Source: Desulfovibrio sp. ZJ209
GTDB lineage: Bacteria; Desulfobacterota; Desulfovibrionia; Desulfovibrionales; Desulfovibrionaceae
Length of the DNA stretch: 64,000 bases
Reading direction: 5' to 3'
Assembly: GCF_011039135.1 (NCBI RefSeq)
Contig: NZ_JAAKEJ010000001.1
Location: 868,001 to 932,000, forward strand
Shown here: positions 56,546-64,000 of the stretch, in pieces
Layout: every line of letters starts with the position of its first letter
Numbering within the stretch: the first letter of the stretch is position 1
Position numbers and translations under genes: made by a program
Notes under the pieces: generated by a model
Database searches by the model: none
Seen by the model: only the letters and a program-made list of their open reading frames with translations
What the model was told of the DNA's origin: nothing

Positions 56546-57274
56546 TCAGTTCATGTACTGGCCGCCGCAAACGTCCAGAGTGCAGCCCGTGGTATAGGTG
56601 GCGTCGTCCAGCAGGAAGGCGATGGCCACGGCCGCCTCTTCCGCCGTGCCGATGCGGCCCATGGGCACCCGCTTTTCCGTGGCCTCGCGGTTGGGCAGCA
56701 TCCGCGTGTCGATGGGCCCTGCGGCCATGCAGTTGACGCGGATATGGTCCGCCGCCACTTCGCGCGCGAGGCCCTTGGTGAAGGCGATGATGCCCGCCTT
56801 GCTGGTGGCATAGGCGGTCTTGGCATGGCCCGGCGCGCCGCCCGCCGTGGAAAAGCCGTTGCGCCCGGCCGTGGAGCTCACGAACACGATGGCCCCGCCC
56901 CCTGCCGCCCGGAAGGCCGGAAGCACGCACTTCGCAAGGTAAAAAGAACTGGTGAGATTGTTGCGGAGGATGCGGTCCCAGAATTCCGGCTCCATTTCCT
57001 CCACCGAAGGCGCCGGCGTGGGATTGAGCGCCGCGCAATGGACGAGCGCGGTGACGCGGCCGTGCTTTTGCGCCTCCTCCACCAGGCGGTGGCAGTCCTC
57101 ATAGACGCCCACGTCGCATTGCACGCCGACGCCGCCGATGGCCTCAAGGTCCGCCGCCGCAAGCGGCGTGCTCCGCCAGGTGGCCGCCACTAGATACTTT
57201 TTGCCGAGCAGTTTCGCCGTGGCGAGGCCGATGCCCGTGGCCGCGCCGGTCACTATGGCCACATCCCTCTTCAT
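56546..57274 (-). CDS. Short-chain dehydrogenase/reductase (second)
   Basis: A 242-residue SDR with cofactor motif VTGAATGIGLATAKLLGKKY. HCAALNPTP stands in place of NNAG, the catalytic Ser is in FVSSTAGRNG, and YATSKAGIIAFTKGLA carries Tyr and Lys. The C-terminus TTGCTLDVCGGQYM is typical. It would reduce or oxidise a carbonyl/alcohol in the same pathway as its operon partners. It differs clearly from the SDR at 43453, so the two probably catalyse different steps. Confidence 0.9.
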   Translation of the reverse strand: MKRDVAIVTGAATGIGLATAKLLGKKYLVAATWRSTPLAAADLEAIGGVGVQCDVGVYEDCHRLVEEAQKHGRVTALVHCAALNPTPAPSVEEMEPEFWDRILRNNLTSSFYLAKCVLPAFRAAGGGAIVFVSSTAGRNGFSTAGGAPGHAKTAYATSKAGIIAFTKGLAREVAADHIRVNCMAAGPIDTRMLPNREATEKRVPMGRIGTAEEAAVAIAFLLDDATYTTGCTLDVCGGQYMN

Positions 57275-57295
57275 GACCGTCCCCCTTTCCGTTGC

Positions 57296-58270
57296 TTATT
57301 TCAAAACGCCCTTTTCGCGGTAATACCTGGCGGCCCCGGGATGGAGCGGCGCGGCGGTGTTGGGCGCGTCCTCCAGATTCAGGGTCGACCACAGCGGCAC
57401 AGCGGTGGCGATGTCGTCCCGGTGTTCCATGATGGCCTTGGTGATGCGGTAGACGAGATCTTCGGGCATATCCGCGTTGACGATGAGCTCCGTGTGCGTG
57501 GTGAGCCCGCGCAGGCCCTTCACCTTGCCGTCATAGGCCGTTTCGGAAAATTCCGTCACCTCGCCGCCGAACTCCCTGGCGAGCTTTTGCAGGATCTCCT
57601 CATCCACGGGCAAAAAGCGGATGGGCGTGGTGGAGAGAATGTCATTATATTTGAAGGCCGGCTCCTCGCCGTGGTACACGTCTACTTCGATGCGGCCGTC
57701 CTTCATCATGTCGATGGAATCGGGAATGGAGAGGGGATAGAGCTTGGCCCCCTGTTCCTTGAGCTGCTTCCAGCCGATGCCGTATTCCTCGAAGATGCGC
57801 CGGGGAAGGAGCTCGTTGTTTCCGCCCACGGGATTGATGTTGATGCGCACGGGCAGCTTCTTGTCGCGGATGTCTTCCAGTGAAGTGATGCCGCTGTCCT
57901 CGCGCACGGCGATATGCGTGTGGGCCCTGGTGTTCACGTTGGCGAGGCCCATGACCTTGTCCTGCACGCCCTTGAACGGCGCGTCGCCCTTGACGGCCAT
58001 GTGCGCGTTGTTGGATTGCACCACGCCGATGCCGGACTGCCCCTTCTGCACCCGGAGCACGTTGCTCAGGCCCGCCGAGGGGAACATGGTGTAGTCGATA
58101 TCCGGGTTATCCTGCATGATCGCCTTGCCCACGGCGCCCATGCCCACATAGAACACGCCGCCCTGGTTGCCGCTGGCGGCGTTGAGTTCGAGCTTTTCCG
58201 CCGCGCCCGCCCCCTGCGCCAGAAAAATCGCGCACGCGAAACTCGCCAGTTTGAAAAGGGTTTTACGCAT
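57296..58270 (-). CDS. TAXI-family TRAP solute-binding protein (3)
   Basis: A 324-residue TAXI protein with signal peptide MRKTLFKLASFACAIFLAQG. The mature part includes LELNAASGNQGGVFYVGMGA and GIGVVQSNNAHMAVKGDAPF. The C-terminus PLHPGAARYYREKGVLK matches the TAXI signature. Its start overlaps the permease stop by eight bases. It is closer to TAXI protein 1 than to protein 2, judging by the shared ligand-loop layout and C-terminal sequence. Confidence 0.92.
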   Translation of the reverse strand: MRKTLFKLASFACAIFLAQGAGAAEKLELNAASGNQGGVFYVGMGAVGKAIMQDNPDIDYTMFPSAGLSNVLRVQKGQSGIGVVQSNNAHMAVKGDAPFKGVQDKVMGLANVNTRAHTHIAVREDSGITSLEDIRDKKLPVRININPVGGNNELLPRRIFEEYGIGWKQLKEQGAKLYPLSIPDSIDMMKDGRIEVDVYHGEEPAFKYNDILSTTPIRFLPVDEEILQKLAREFGGEVTEFSETAYDGKVKGLRGLTTHTELIVNADMPEDLVYRITKAIMEHRDDIATAVPLWSTLNLEDAPNTAAPLHPGAARYYREKGVLK

Positions 58271-60155
58271 TTTCCCGCTCCTTGAGGTGAAGGTTGGGCC
58301 TGCCGGTCAGCTTTTGCGCCAGCAGCACCACGAGGCAGAGACCGATGCCCGCCATATCCGTGGAGAGGCCGGGCAAAATCATGCACAGGCCGCCGATGAT
58401 GAGGCACAGCCTCTCCACCGGCGAGGTCTTTTTGAGCAGCCAGCCCTGCATCCCGGCGGCCAGGGCGATCACGCCTATGATGGAGGTGATGACGGCCACG
58501 GCGATTTCCATGGCCGTGCCCTGCGCCAGAAGCGCGGGCGCATAGACGAACATGAAGGGAATGACAAAGGCCACCACGGCCAGCTTGGCCGCCACAAAGC
58601 CGGTTTTCATGGCATTTGCCTTGGCTATGGCCGCTCCGGCGAAGGCCGCCTGGCACACCGGCGGCGTGACCACCGAGATGATGGCGTAATAGAAGCAGAA
58701 CATATGCGCCACGATGGGCAGGCAGCCGGCCTTGATCAGCGCGGGCGCGCCCAGAGCCGCCACGATGATGTAGGCCGGGGCCGTGGGCACGCCCATGCCG
58801 AGGATGATGCAGATGACCATGAGGCAGACGCAGAGGATGAAGAGATTGTTGCCCGCGAGGTCGGTGATGGCCGCCATGAGCTTGAAGCCCACGCCGGTGA
58901 GCGAGATGACGCCGATGATGATACCCGCGCAGGCGCAGCAGGCGCCGATCATCAGCGCGTTGTCGGCGGAGAGGACGAGCGCCTGGGTGAAGCTCTTGAA
59001 GGTGAAGCGCGTCTCGGAGCTGAACAGCGCGATGATGGGGATGGAAAGCGTGGCGGCATTGGCGCAGAAACTCACGCTGCGGCCCATGCACATGAGCGTG
59101 ATGAGCACCACGATGGGCAAAAGATAATAGAGCCGCCGGAACACGCGCTCCCTCGTGGGCACGAGCTCGGGGTCGATAAAGCCCAGGTTGGACTTCACGG
59201 CCTCAAAATGGATCATGAACCAGAGCGACACATAGTAGAGGATGGCCGGCAGCAGCGCGGACTTGGCCACCGTGAGATAGGGCACGTTGGCGAGGTCGGT
59301 CAGGATGAAGGCCGCCGCGCCCATGATGGGCGGCATGATCTGGCCCCCCGTGGAGGCCACGGCCTCCACCGCGCCGGCGAAGGTGGGCTTGTAGCCGACC
59401 TTCTTCATGAGCGGGATGGTGAAGATGCCCGTGCCGTACACATTGGCCACGGCCGACCCGGAGAAGGTGCCGAACATGCCGGACGCGAAAATGGCCACCT
59501 TGGCCGGGCCGCCCCGGGATTTCCGGGTCAGGAGACAGGCGATGTCCATGAAAATGTTGGTCATGTTGGACTTTTCGAGAAAAGCCCCGAACATGATGAA
59601 GCCGAAAATGGTGCCGCACGCGACCGAGGTGGGTATGCCGTACAATCCCTCGTTGGAAAGGTACATGCACTCCACGATCATGTCCGTGGAAATATCCATG
59701 CGCTTCAGCGCCGAGGGCAGCATGTCGCCCCAGGCGGCATAGGCCAGAAAGACCAGCGAAATGATCACCAGCGGCCAGCCCGTCATGCGCCGCGTCACTT
59801 CCAGCGTGAGGACGACGGCGAGGATACCCAGCCAACGCGCCGTTTCGGGGATGTCGTCCACATAGCGCATGCGCTCCATGATCCCGTCGGTATGCAGCGT
59901 GATATAGGCCGCAATGGCGATGGCGAGCACGCAACAGCAGAGGTCGCAGAGAATGACCAGCGGGTTTTCGGGCCGCCCGTCTTTCGGCGTATAGGGCGGC
60001 TTGAGCAGGAAGATGAGGACCATGACAAAGGCCACAAAATCCGCCCGCATCTGCGTCCCTTCCAACACGCCAAAGCTCGTGAACCAGATCTGGAACAGGG
60101 TAAATACAATGGCAACAGCAGCAGCCACCGGTTTCAGACTTTGCCTTGTGAGCAT
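58263..60155 (-). CDS. TRAP transporter fused permease (3)
   Basis: A 630-residue intact fused TRAP permease, the closest relative here of the frameshifted permease at 45292. Both share IFGFIMFGAFLEKSNMTNIF-like, KKVGYKPTFAGAVEAVASTG-like and GMGVPTAPAYIIV segments. I chose the ATG at 60155 (MLTRQSLKPVAAAVAIVFTL), with GGTGG upstream, over a TTG 12 codons earlier. It is the first gene of the minus-strand operon permease-TAXI-SDR-porin-amidohydrolase-amidohydrolase. Confidence 0.92.
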   Translation of the reverse strand: MLTRQSLKPVAAAVAIVFTLFQIWFTSFGVLEGTQMRADFVAFVMVLIFLLKPPYTPKDGRPENPLVILCDLCCCVLAIAIAAYITLHTDGIMERMRYVDDIPETARWLGILAVVLTLEVTRRMTGWPLVIISLVFLAYAAWGDMLPSALKRMDISTDMIVECMYLSNEGLYGIPTSVACGTIFGFIMFGAFLEKSNMTNIFMDIACLLTRKSRGGPAKVAIFASGMFGTFSGSAVANVYGTGIFTIPLMKKVGYKPTFAGAVEAVASTGGQIMPPIMGAAAFILTDLANVPYLTVAKSALLPAILYYVSLWFMIHFEAVKSNLGFIDPELVPTRERVFRRLYYLLPIVVLITLMCMGRSVSFCANAATLSIPIIALFSSETRFTFKSFTQALVLSADNALMIGACCACAGIIIGVISLTGVGFKLMAAITDLAGNNLFILCVCLMVICIILGMGVPTAPAYIIVAALGAPALIKAGCLPIVAHMFCFYYAIISVVTPPVCQAAFAGAAIAKANAMKTGFVAAKLAVVAFVIPFMFVYAPALLAQGTAMEIAVAVITSIIGVIALAAGMQGWLLKKTSPVERLCLIIGGLCMILPGLSTDMAGIGLCLVVLLAQKLTGRPNLHLKERENA

Positions 60156-60632
60156 AGTGCAGCCACCTGGTTTTGCGTTATTTCGTGCCAAGCTGACTCA
60201 ATAAACTTGATTCTACTGTCAGATATTTAGATGAAGCGACCCATTAATAAAATTACAATTTTTTTATATGCGGCATTGAGAAAATCAATTCCCCGCGAGG
60301 AGAACACAGCCGGGGAAAAATCCGAAGAAGGGACCAAAAAGTCTTTAATATCCACATATCTCCAGCATCTTCACCTCAATTCTGGGTGCCCATTAGAGGA
60401 GCGCGGGCAGCGATGCTTGCCCTGCCTCTCTAAACCTACCTCCTCTCTCTTCTGCCATTGCCGAAGATGGATTTTCCGCTCACCGAGCACTGTTCGTTAC
60501 GCGCATTAGATGGTGAAGCCCGCGCCGGAACCGCGGCCCTTCTTTCCCCATTTCCGCTGCGTTTTCGGCGCTCGGTCTTTTGGCTTTCAGGATGCGAGAA
60601 GCGCGGCGCCGAGCAGCCCGGGGGAGTCAAGA
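60156..60632. other. Intergenic region between the catabolic cluster and the mobility genes
   Basis: About 480 bases without a convincing gene. The first 150 bases are AT-rich and should hold the promoter of the minus-strand operon. An imperfect inverted repeat TTCCCCGC / GCCGGGGAA lies near 60290-60320. The remainder is GC-rich with short frames only. Confidence 0.45.
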
Positions 60633-60688
60633 GGGGCGCGCCCCTTTTGCAAGATGACACATGGGCGGTAGCACATGTGTCATCTTGC
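60633..60688. repeat. Perfect inverted repeats, oriT-like
   Basis: A 12-base palindrome GGGGCGCGCCCC (60633-60644) followed by TTTT, then a perfect 15-bp inverted repeat with arms GCAAGATGACACATG (60649-60663) and CATGTGTCATCTTGC (60674-60688) around a 10-base loop. It lies about 90 bases before a possible mobilisation gene. The arrangement resembles an oriT hairpin beside a nick region; a terminator or recombination site is the alternative. Confidence 0.5.
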
Positions 60689-60780
60689 CAGGAAGAACCC
60701 CTAACGTGCAGTGGCTTTTTTGCAGGGGTGGAAAAATTTTCGTTATGCTGCCCTCAATCTTTGACAAAGGAGGCACAGCC

Positions 60781-61230
60781 GTGGGGAAAATCGGAAAGAT
60801 CAGGCCGGAGCAACTGAGGATGGCCCGAAAGATTATAAAAGAACTGCCGGTGAAGGATACTCGCTGCTCCCGCGAGGAGGCGGCGGCATTTCTTGAGAAG
60901 GATCTCAAGCGGGCGTTCCGGAAAGGCTACACTCCAAAAGAGCTATGTGCCCTCTTGAAAAAAGCCGGGATCATCATCTCGGAATTCCTACTCGCTCGCT
61001 ATCAGGAACCCGAAGTGGAGGAGGTGGAAAACGGGGAGGTAGAGTCTGAGAAACAGGGTAGCAGCGCCGAGGGGAACCGCTCCCTTCCCGCCCGACAAAC
61101 CGAGAATATCAAGGTGGTAAAAAGCATCACCACGCCGGGAGGCCTTGAGGCAAAGCCCAAACCGAAATCTGAGCCGGCTCGTTATGGAACTTTCACCATA
61201 ACCCCAGATACACCCATAGGTGAGTTGTAA
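60781..61230 (+). CDS. Possible mobilisation accessory protein (MobC/TraC-like)
   Basis: A 149-residue protein starting at GTG 60781, with AAAGGAGG upstream. The N-terminal 75 residues are a small helical domain (KGYTPKELCALLKKAGIIIS, then EFLLARYQ) of the kind seen in short proteins of mobilisable plasmids and integrative elements. A charged, low-complexity tail follows (EPEVEEVENGEVESEKQGSS). There is no relaxase gene in the island, so if it is mobile by conjugation it needs help. The assignment rests on weak similarity and on the adjacent inverted repeats. Confidence 0.45.
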   Translation: MGKIGKIRPEQLRMARKIIKELPVKDTRCSREEAAAFLEKDLKRAFRKGYTPKELCALLKKAGIIISEFLLARYQEPEVEEVENGEVESEKQGSSAEGNRSLPARQTENIKVVKSITTPGGLEAKPKPKSEPARYGTFTITPDTPIGEL

Positions 61231-61639
61231 ACTCACGCCCCGTTTTTCTCTATGAAGGCCCTGAGGAAGATGTGGGAACAAGCAAAAAATCCTTCGCTTG
61301 GAGAGGCCATGGGGAGAATCCGAACCGCAGCGTTAGTTCAGCAGAAAAGAGACGTGCGGATATTCCAAAGCGCGAGGTTACTCCACTAAAATACTCCCAG
61401 TGACCCAGCGCAAAATCTTTAAATGTGGGGTTCTGAACCACAGGTAGTTGCGAGCGGACGGTTCAAAGGGCTGACGCTTCGCTGTGTCCTTCAAAGCACC
61501 GAACTGGATGCCGGCTTTGGTCGAAATTTCCAAACTTCCGCGGCTTGACCAAGCCACGGGATGCCATATAGCTTTTCGGAGTGGTAAACGCATTGGCAGG
61601 GGCCAAGGTTTCGCTGGGGCCAGAATGGAGTTTTCAGCG
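61231..61639. other. Region between the small mobility gene and the integrase
   Basis: About 400 bases. The plus strand from 61484 is open in frame with the integrase but reads as an unlikely leader. No other gene is supported. It may hold the integrase promoter. Confidence 0.45.
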
Positions 61640-62767
61640 ATGCCAACTCTGAGAAAAGATCGGGGAAATGCTTGGCTTGCCAGAGTCATCATAGACGGCA
61701 AAACAGTGGATACCAAGTTTTTCCCGGCGGGTCGGCCCAAAGGCCCGGAATGGATGGCCGCAAGGCAATGGGAGATAGAGAGGAAAAAGGAATTCCTGGA
61801 GGGACGGAGAAAAATTGAGACTCCCTCGGGCCTGGAGCTTCTCTCGGCTTGGGGAGAGCGTTATCTGGCTTTTGCGGAAAGAACCATGTCCCACTCCACC
61901 TATGTTGAGAAAAAAACGGTCATGAGTGCGCTGTTCGCGTATTGCCACCAAGAGGGCATTTCGGACATCGCCAAACTGACCAAGCCCATGCTCTATCAAT
62001 TCCTTTCGGAGGTGGCTGATGAGCGGGGCTCCAAGCGGGCAAATGTCTATCGGAAGAATTTGCTGTCGGCGTGGAACTGGGGGTTGGAGAGTGTGGAGGG
62101 TTTTCCGCAAGTGCTGTCGCCTCTGGAGCGCATCAAGCCTTTTCCGGCAACGGCTGGCGAGCGTTACGTCCCGCCGGAGGAGGATGTGATAAAGGTCTTG
62201 CAGCAGGCCAAGGGGCAGGATTTGGTTATGTTGCTGGCCTATTATTACACTGGCGCGCGAAGGAGTGAAATCTTCCGTCTTTCATGGGAACGGGACGTGC
62301 GGTTGGACACTGGCCGCATATGTTTGACGGATCACAAAGCGCGTGACGGCAAGGAGCGTGCGCGGTGGCTGCAACTTCACCCTGAGCTGCACAAAGCCCT
62401 GCGCTGGTGGCATGATGCGAGGCCCTGCAAGGTGGACAATGTGTTCATGCAGACACAATGCAACGAGACGATGGGCCAGCCGTTTACGCAGCGGAACCAG
62501 CTTATGCCAAGGCTCTGCGCGAAAGCCGGAGTGAAGCCCTTTGGCTTTCACGCCATGCGGCACAAGGCGGCCGCCATCACGTTTGTGGGAGGCGGCATTT
62601 CCGCCGCTCAAACGCTCTTGGGGCATTATCACGCCACCACCACGGACAGATATGTGAAGAGCGCCGGTCTTTACGGCAATCAGGAAATCATCATGTCCGC
62701 GTTGAGCGAGAGCGGCATCGGGAAGGCGGCGGAAATGCTCTTGGAAAAAGAAATGCCCCACGGCTAA
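61640..62767 (+). CDS. Tyrosine recombinase / integrase
   Basis: A 375-residue site-specific recombinase. An N-terminal arm-binding-like domain (MPTLRKDRGNAWLARVIIDG) is followed by a SAM-like core-binding domain and the catalytic domain. Visible catalytic residues are Arg in YYTGARRSEIFRL, Lys in DHKARDGKERARW, His-x-x-Arg in GFHAMRHKAA, His in TLLGHYHATT and Tyr in TTTDRYVK. I chose the ATG at 61640; upstream ATGs at 61484 and 61625 are possible. It is transcribed towards the right attachment core 83 bases away and should catalyse excision of the island. Confidence 0.9.
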   Translation: MPTLRKDRGNAWLARVIIDGKTVDTKFFPAGRPKGPEWMAARQWEIERKKEFLEGRRKIETPSGLELLSAWGERYLAFAERTMSHSTYVEKKTVMSALFAYCHQEGISDIAKLTKPMLYQFLSEVADERGSKRANVYRKNLLSAWNWGLESVEGFPQVLSPLERIKPFPATAGERYVPPEEDVIKVLQQAKGQDLVMLLAYYYTGARRSEIFRLSWERDVRLDTGRICLTDHKARDGKERARWLQLHPELHKALRWWHDARPCKVDNVFMQTQCNETMGQPFTQRNQLMPRLCAKAGVKPFGFHAMRHKAAAITFVGGGISAAQTLLGHYHATTTDRYVKSAGLYGNQEIIMSALSESGIGKAAEMLLEKEMPHG

Positions 62768-62783
62768 AATTTCCGTGAGGCAA

Positions 62784-62870
62784 TTTGTAACCAGAGCTTT
62801 GTAACCAGCTTGGTTTGATAACCTTTAACCGGCCATAACTAGTTGAAATCTTTGGCGTCCCCAAGGGGAT
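62784..62870 (+). repeat. Right attachment region: paired TTTGTAACCA motifs and tRNA-Glu-derived core
   Basis: TTTGTAACCA occurs at 62784-62793 and 62798-62807. The 20-base core at 62851-62870 is identical to 30484-30503. After the core the sequence becomes very AT-rich, without any further tRNA. The position just after the integrase gene is typical of an att site. Confidence 0.75.
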
Positions 62871-63089
62871 AAAATATTTTTTATATCTCACTGAAATTGC
62901 ACAATATATTTGCATAAATAATTTTTATTCCCACAAAAATACCTACAAAATTGAAAAATCTTGAAAGCCCCGGTTGGACGCTGCTGGATAATGACCGGCT
63001 TAGGCTTGGCTGACTGGTTTCTCCTCTTATCTCAATAGTATTCAAGTCAAAATCGCAAGCATACCGTGATAGGGGCGCCACTTGCCTTG

Positions 63090-63106
63090 TACGGAGAAAC
63101 GCCGTA
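63090..63106. promoter_or_regulatory. Operator-like inverted repeat before the intact toxin-antitoxin pair
   Basis: TACGG and CCGTA separated by seven bases, 22 bases upstream of the DUF1778 ATG. It is conserved in position and arms with 31012-31028. It is probably the autoregulatory site of the antitoxin. Confidence 0.6.
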
Positions 63107-63128
63107 TATAGATTCCGAGGTGATTACC

Positions 63129-63422
63129 ATGACGCAATCTCACGAAACACCCATGTCCCGTATTGATGCGAGGATTCCCCTTGCCGTCCGGGAAACCATT
63201 GACCGTGCCGCCGCCATGCAGGGGCGCACCCGCACGGATTTTCTGATTGAAGCGGCTCTCGAAAAAGCTGAACGGGTCATAGCCGAGCAGGCCATCATTC
63301 GCCTGAGTATGCGGGATCAGGAGCTTCTGGCCGAGGCATTGCAAAAACAAGAATCGCTGGAGCCAACACCGTTCCTCAAAAAGCTGGCGGATGAATATGA
63401 GGCTACGGTTAAAAGCTTATGA
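63129..63422 (+). CDS. DUF1778 antitoxin (TacA-type)
   Basis: A 97-residue antitoxin with an N-terminal ribbon-helix-helix (MSRIDARIPLAVRETIDRAA, then MQGRTRTDFLIEAALEKAER) that binds the operator. A C-terminal segment (ALQKQESLEPTPFLKKLADE) wraps the toxin. GAGGTG precedes the ATG. It overlaps the toxin gene by four bases (ATGA). The intact coding sequence contrasts with the nonsense-mutated copy at 31051. Confidence 0.9.
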   Translation: MTQSHETPMSRIDARIPLAVRETIDRAAAMQGRTRTDFLIEAALEKAERVIAEQAIIRLSMRDQELLAEALQKQESLEPTPFLKKLADEYEATVKSL

Positions 63423-63925
63423 AGCTGCTGTTTGACCTCCTAGCTCCAAATATGGACAGGGGCGGCTTTACTTGTGGCGAACCAGTTCTTGACGCCTACC
63501 TGCACAAGCAAGCCGGCCAGGATATGAGGCGTGGCTATGCCACAGTCATCGCCGCGCGGCAGGCCACGAGCCCCGAAAAGGTCGTGGGCTTTTATACCCT
63601 TTCGGCGGCATCCATCCTTCTTACCTCCCTGCCTAATGAAACGGCCCGCAAGATGCCACGCTATCCAGCCGTTCCCGCAATTCGCCTTGGACGATTGGCT
63701 GTGGAGACATCGCAGCAGGGGCAACATATCGGGAGCCTACTTGTTCTGGACGCTTTGCGTCGGGCCTGCCGAAACGAGCTGGCTTGGGCCGTTTTTCTGG
63801 TTGATGCCAAAAGCAAAAGAGCGGCAGTATTTTACGAAAAATTTCTTTTTCAGCGTTTTCATGAGAATCCATTAGCACTTTGGATGCTCAGAAAAAACGC
63901 AGAGATAATTATAAAGCAGTCATAA
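63419..63925 (+). CDS. GNAT acetyltransferase toxin (TacT-type)
   Basis: A 168-residue GNAT-fold toxin. Members acetylate the amino group of aminoacyl-tRNA and stop translation. It has GGFTCGEPVLDAYLHKQAGQ at the N-terminus, the strand AIRLGRLAVETS, the acetyl-CoA loop QQGQHIGSLLVLDALRRACR, and the C-terminal FYEKFLFQRFHENPLALWML. The full-length C-terminus indicates that it is functional. Its neutralising partner is the overlapping DUF1778 gene. Confidence 0.9.
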   Translation: MKLLFDLLAPNMDRGGFTCGEPVLDAYLHKQAGQDMRRGYATVIAARQATSPEKVVGFYTLSAASILLTSLPNETARKMPRYPAVPAIRLGRLAVETSQQGQHIGSLLVLDALRRACRNELAWAVFLVDAKSKRAAVFYEKFLFQRFHENPLALWMLRKNAEIIIKQS

Positions 63926-64000
63926 TAAAATGATACGACATCTTTTATTAAATAATACCAGATTAAAAATTGTTATCTTCAAATAAAATATTTTTAAGAA

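Noticed and set aside
58167..60230. 687-codon frame opposite the third TRAP permease
   Set aside because: His/Asp/Gly-rich shadow without any domain; the minus-strand permease is clear.

Overview
The window looks like a chromosome segment from a host-associated sulfate/sulfite-reducing Desulfovibrionaceae bacterium (Desulfovibrio/Bilophila-like). The reasons are GC-rich coding sequence, a Desulfovibrio-type large outer-membrane porin, three TAXI-type TRAP transporters, an oxygen-sensitive glycyl radical enzyme (GRE) with its activase, and flavin/Fe-S reductases. This is an inference from gene content; no rRNA or complete tRNA is present.

Layout. 1-5.7 kb is ordinary chromosome: a frameshifted NAD(P)H-binding reductase divergent from an HxlR regulator, then the chaperone operon cbpA-cbpM-clpB on the minus strand. 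5.7-14.1 kb is accessory and decaying. It holds a frameshifted Sel1-type gene, an excisionase-like HTH protein, hicA with a twice-frameshifted hicB, an intact IS1595-type insertion with 8-bp target duplication, a type I restriction R-subunit-like protein and a RepB-like primase remnant. 14.15-16.4 kb carries an MFS transporter and hemB.

16.4-27.4 kb is a nine-gene minus-strand operon: GRE, GRE activase, MBL-fold hydrolase, SLC13/DASS transporter, second MBL hydrolase, second SLC13/DASS transporter, zinc alcohol dehydrogenase, MmgE/PrpD protein and DUF3870 protein. It is preceded by a leader of about 200 nt with several stem-loops ending in an intrinsic terminator. A second copy of the same leader precedes the neighbouring radical-SAM gene at 27.7-28.6 kb. 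I could not assign the GRE substrate.

29.2-30.2 kb is a dead P4-type integrase. A 20-bp direct repeat matching the 3' end of tRNA-Glu occurs at 30,484 and 62,851, with paired TTTGTAACCA motifs just inside each copy and an intact tyrosine integrase beside the right copy. The roughly 32 kb between them reads as an integrated island. Cargo: a FixC-like flavoprotein, an aldo/keto reductase and two paralogous secreted alpha/beta hydrolases (two of these three genes frameshifted), a degenerate IS1595 copy, and an apparent catabolic cluster at 38.3-60.2 kb. That cluster has an OYE/enoate-reductase-like flavoenzyme with NTF2-like proteins, a flavodoxin-fold reductase, four amidohydrolase-2-like proteins, two SDRs, three TAXI-TRAP transporters, a LysR regulator, two TIGR04076 proteins and a porin. 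All four amidohydrolase-like proteins have DFRxRPPF where the family has its metal-binding DxHxH, and all lack the later catalytic Asp.

The genes suggest uptake of an organic acid through porin and TRAP systems, followed by reductive and lyase/hydrolase steps by OYE, SDRs and the unusual amidohydrolase-fold proteins. The chemistry is unassigned. A perfect 15-bp inverted repeat and a small possible mobilisation gene lie before the integrase. An intact DUF1778/GNAT toxin-antitoxin pair follows the right repeat, and a dead copy lies inside the left one.

Caution: at least eight otherwise well-preserved genes carry what look like single-base deletions, all of the same sign, so some pseudogene calls here may be sequencing errors.
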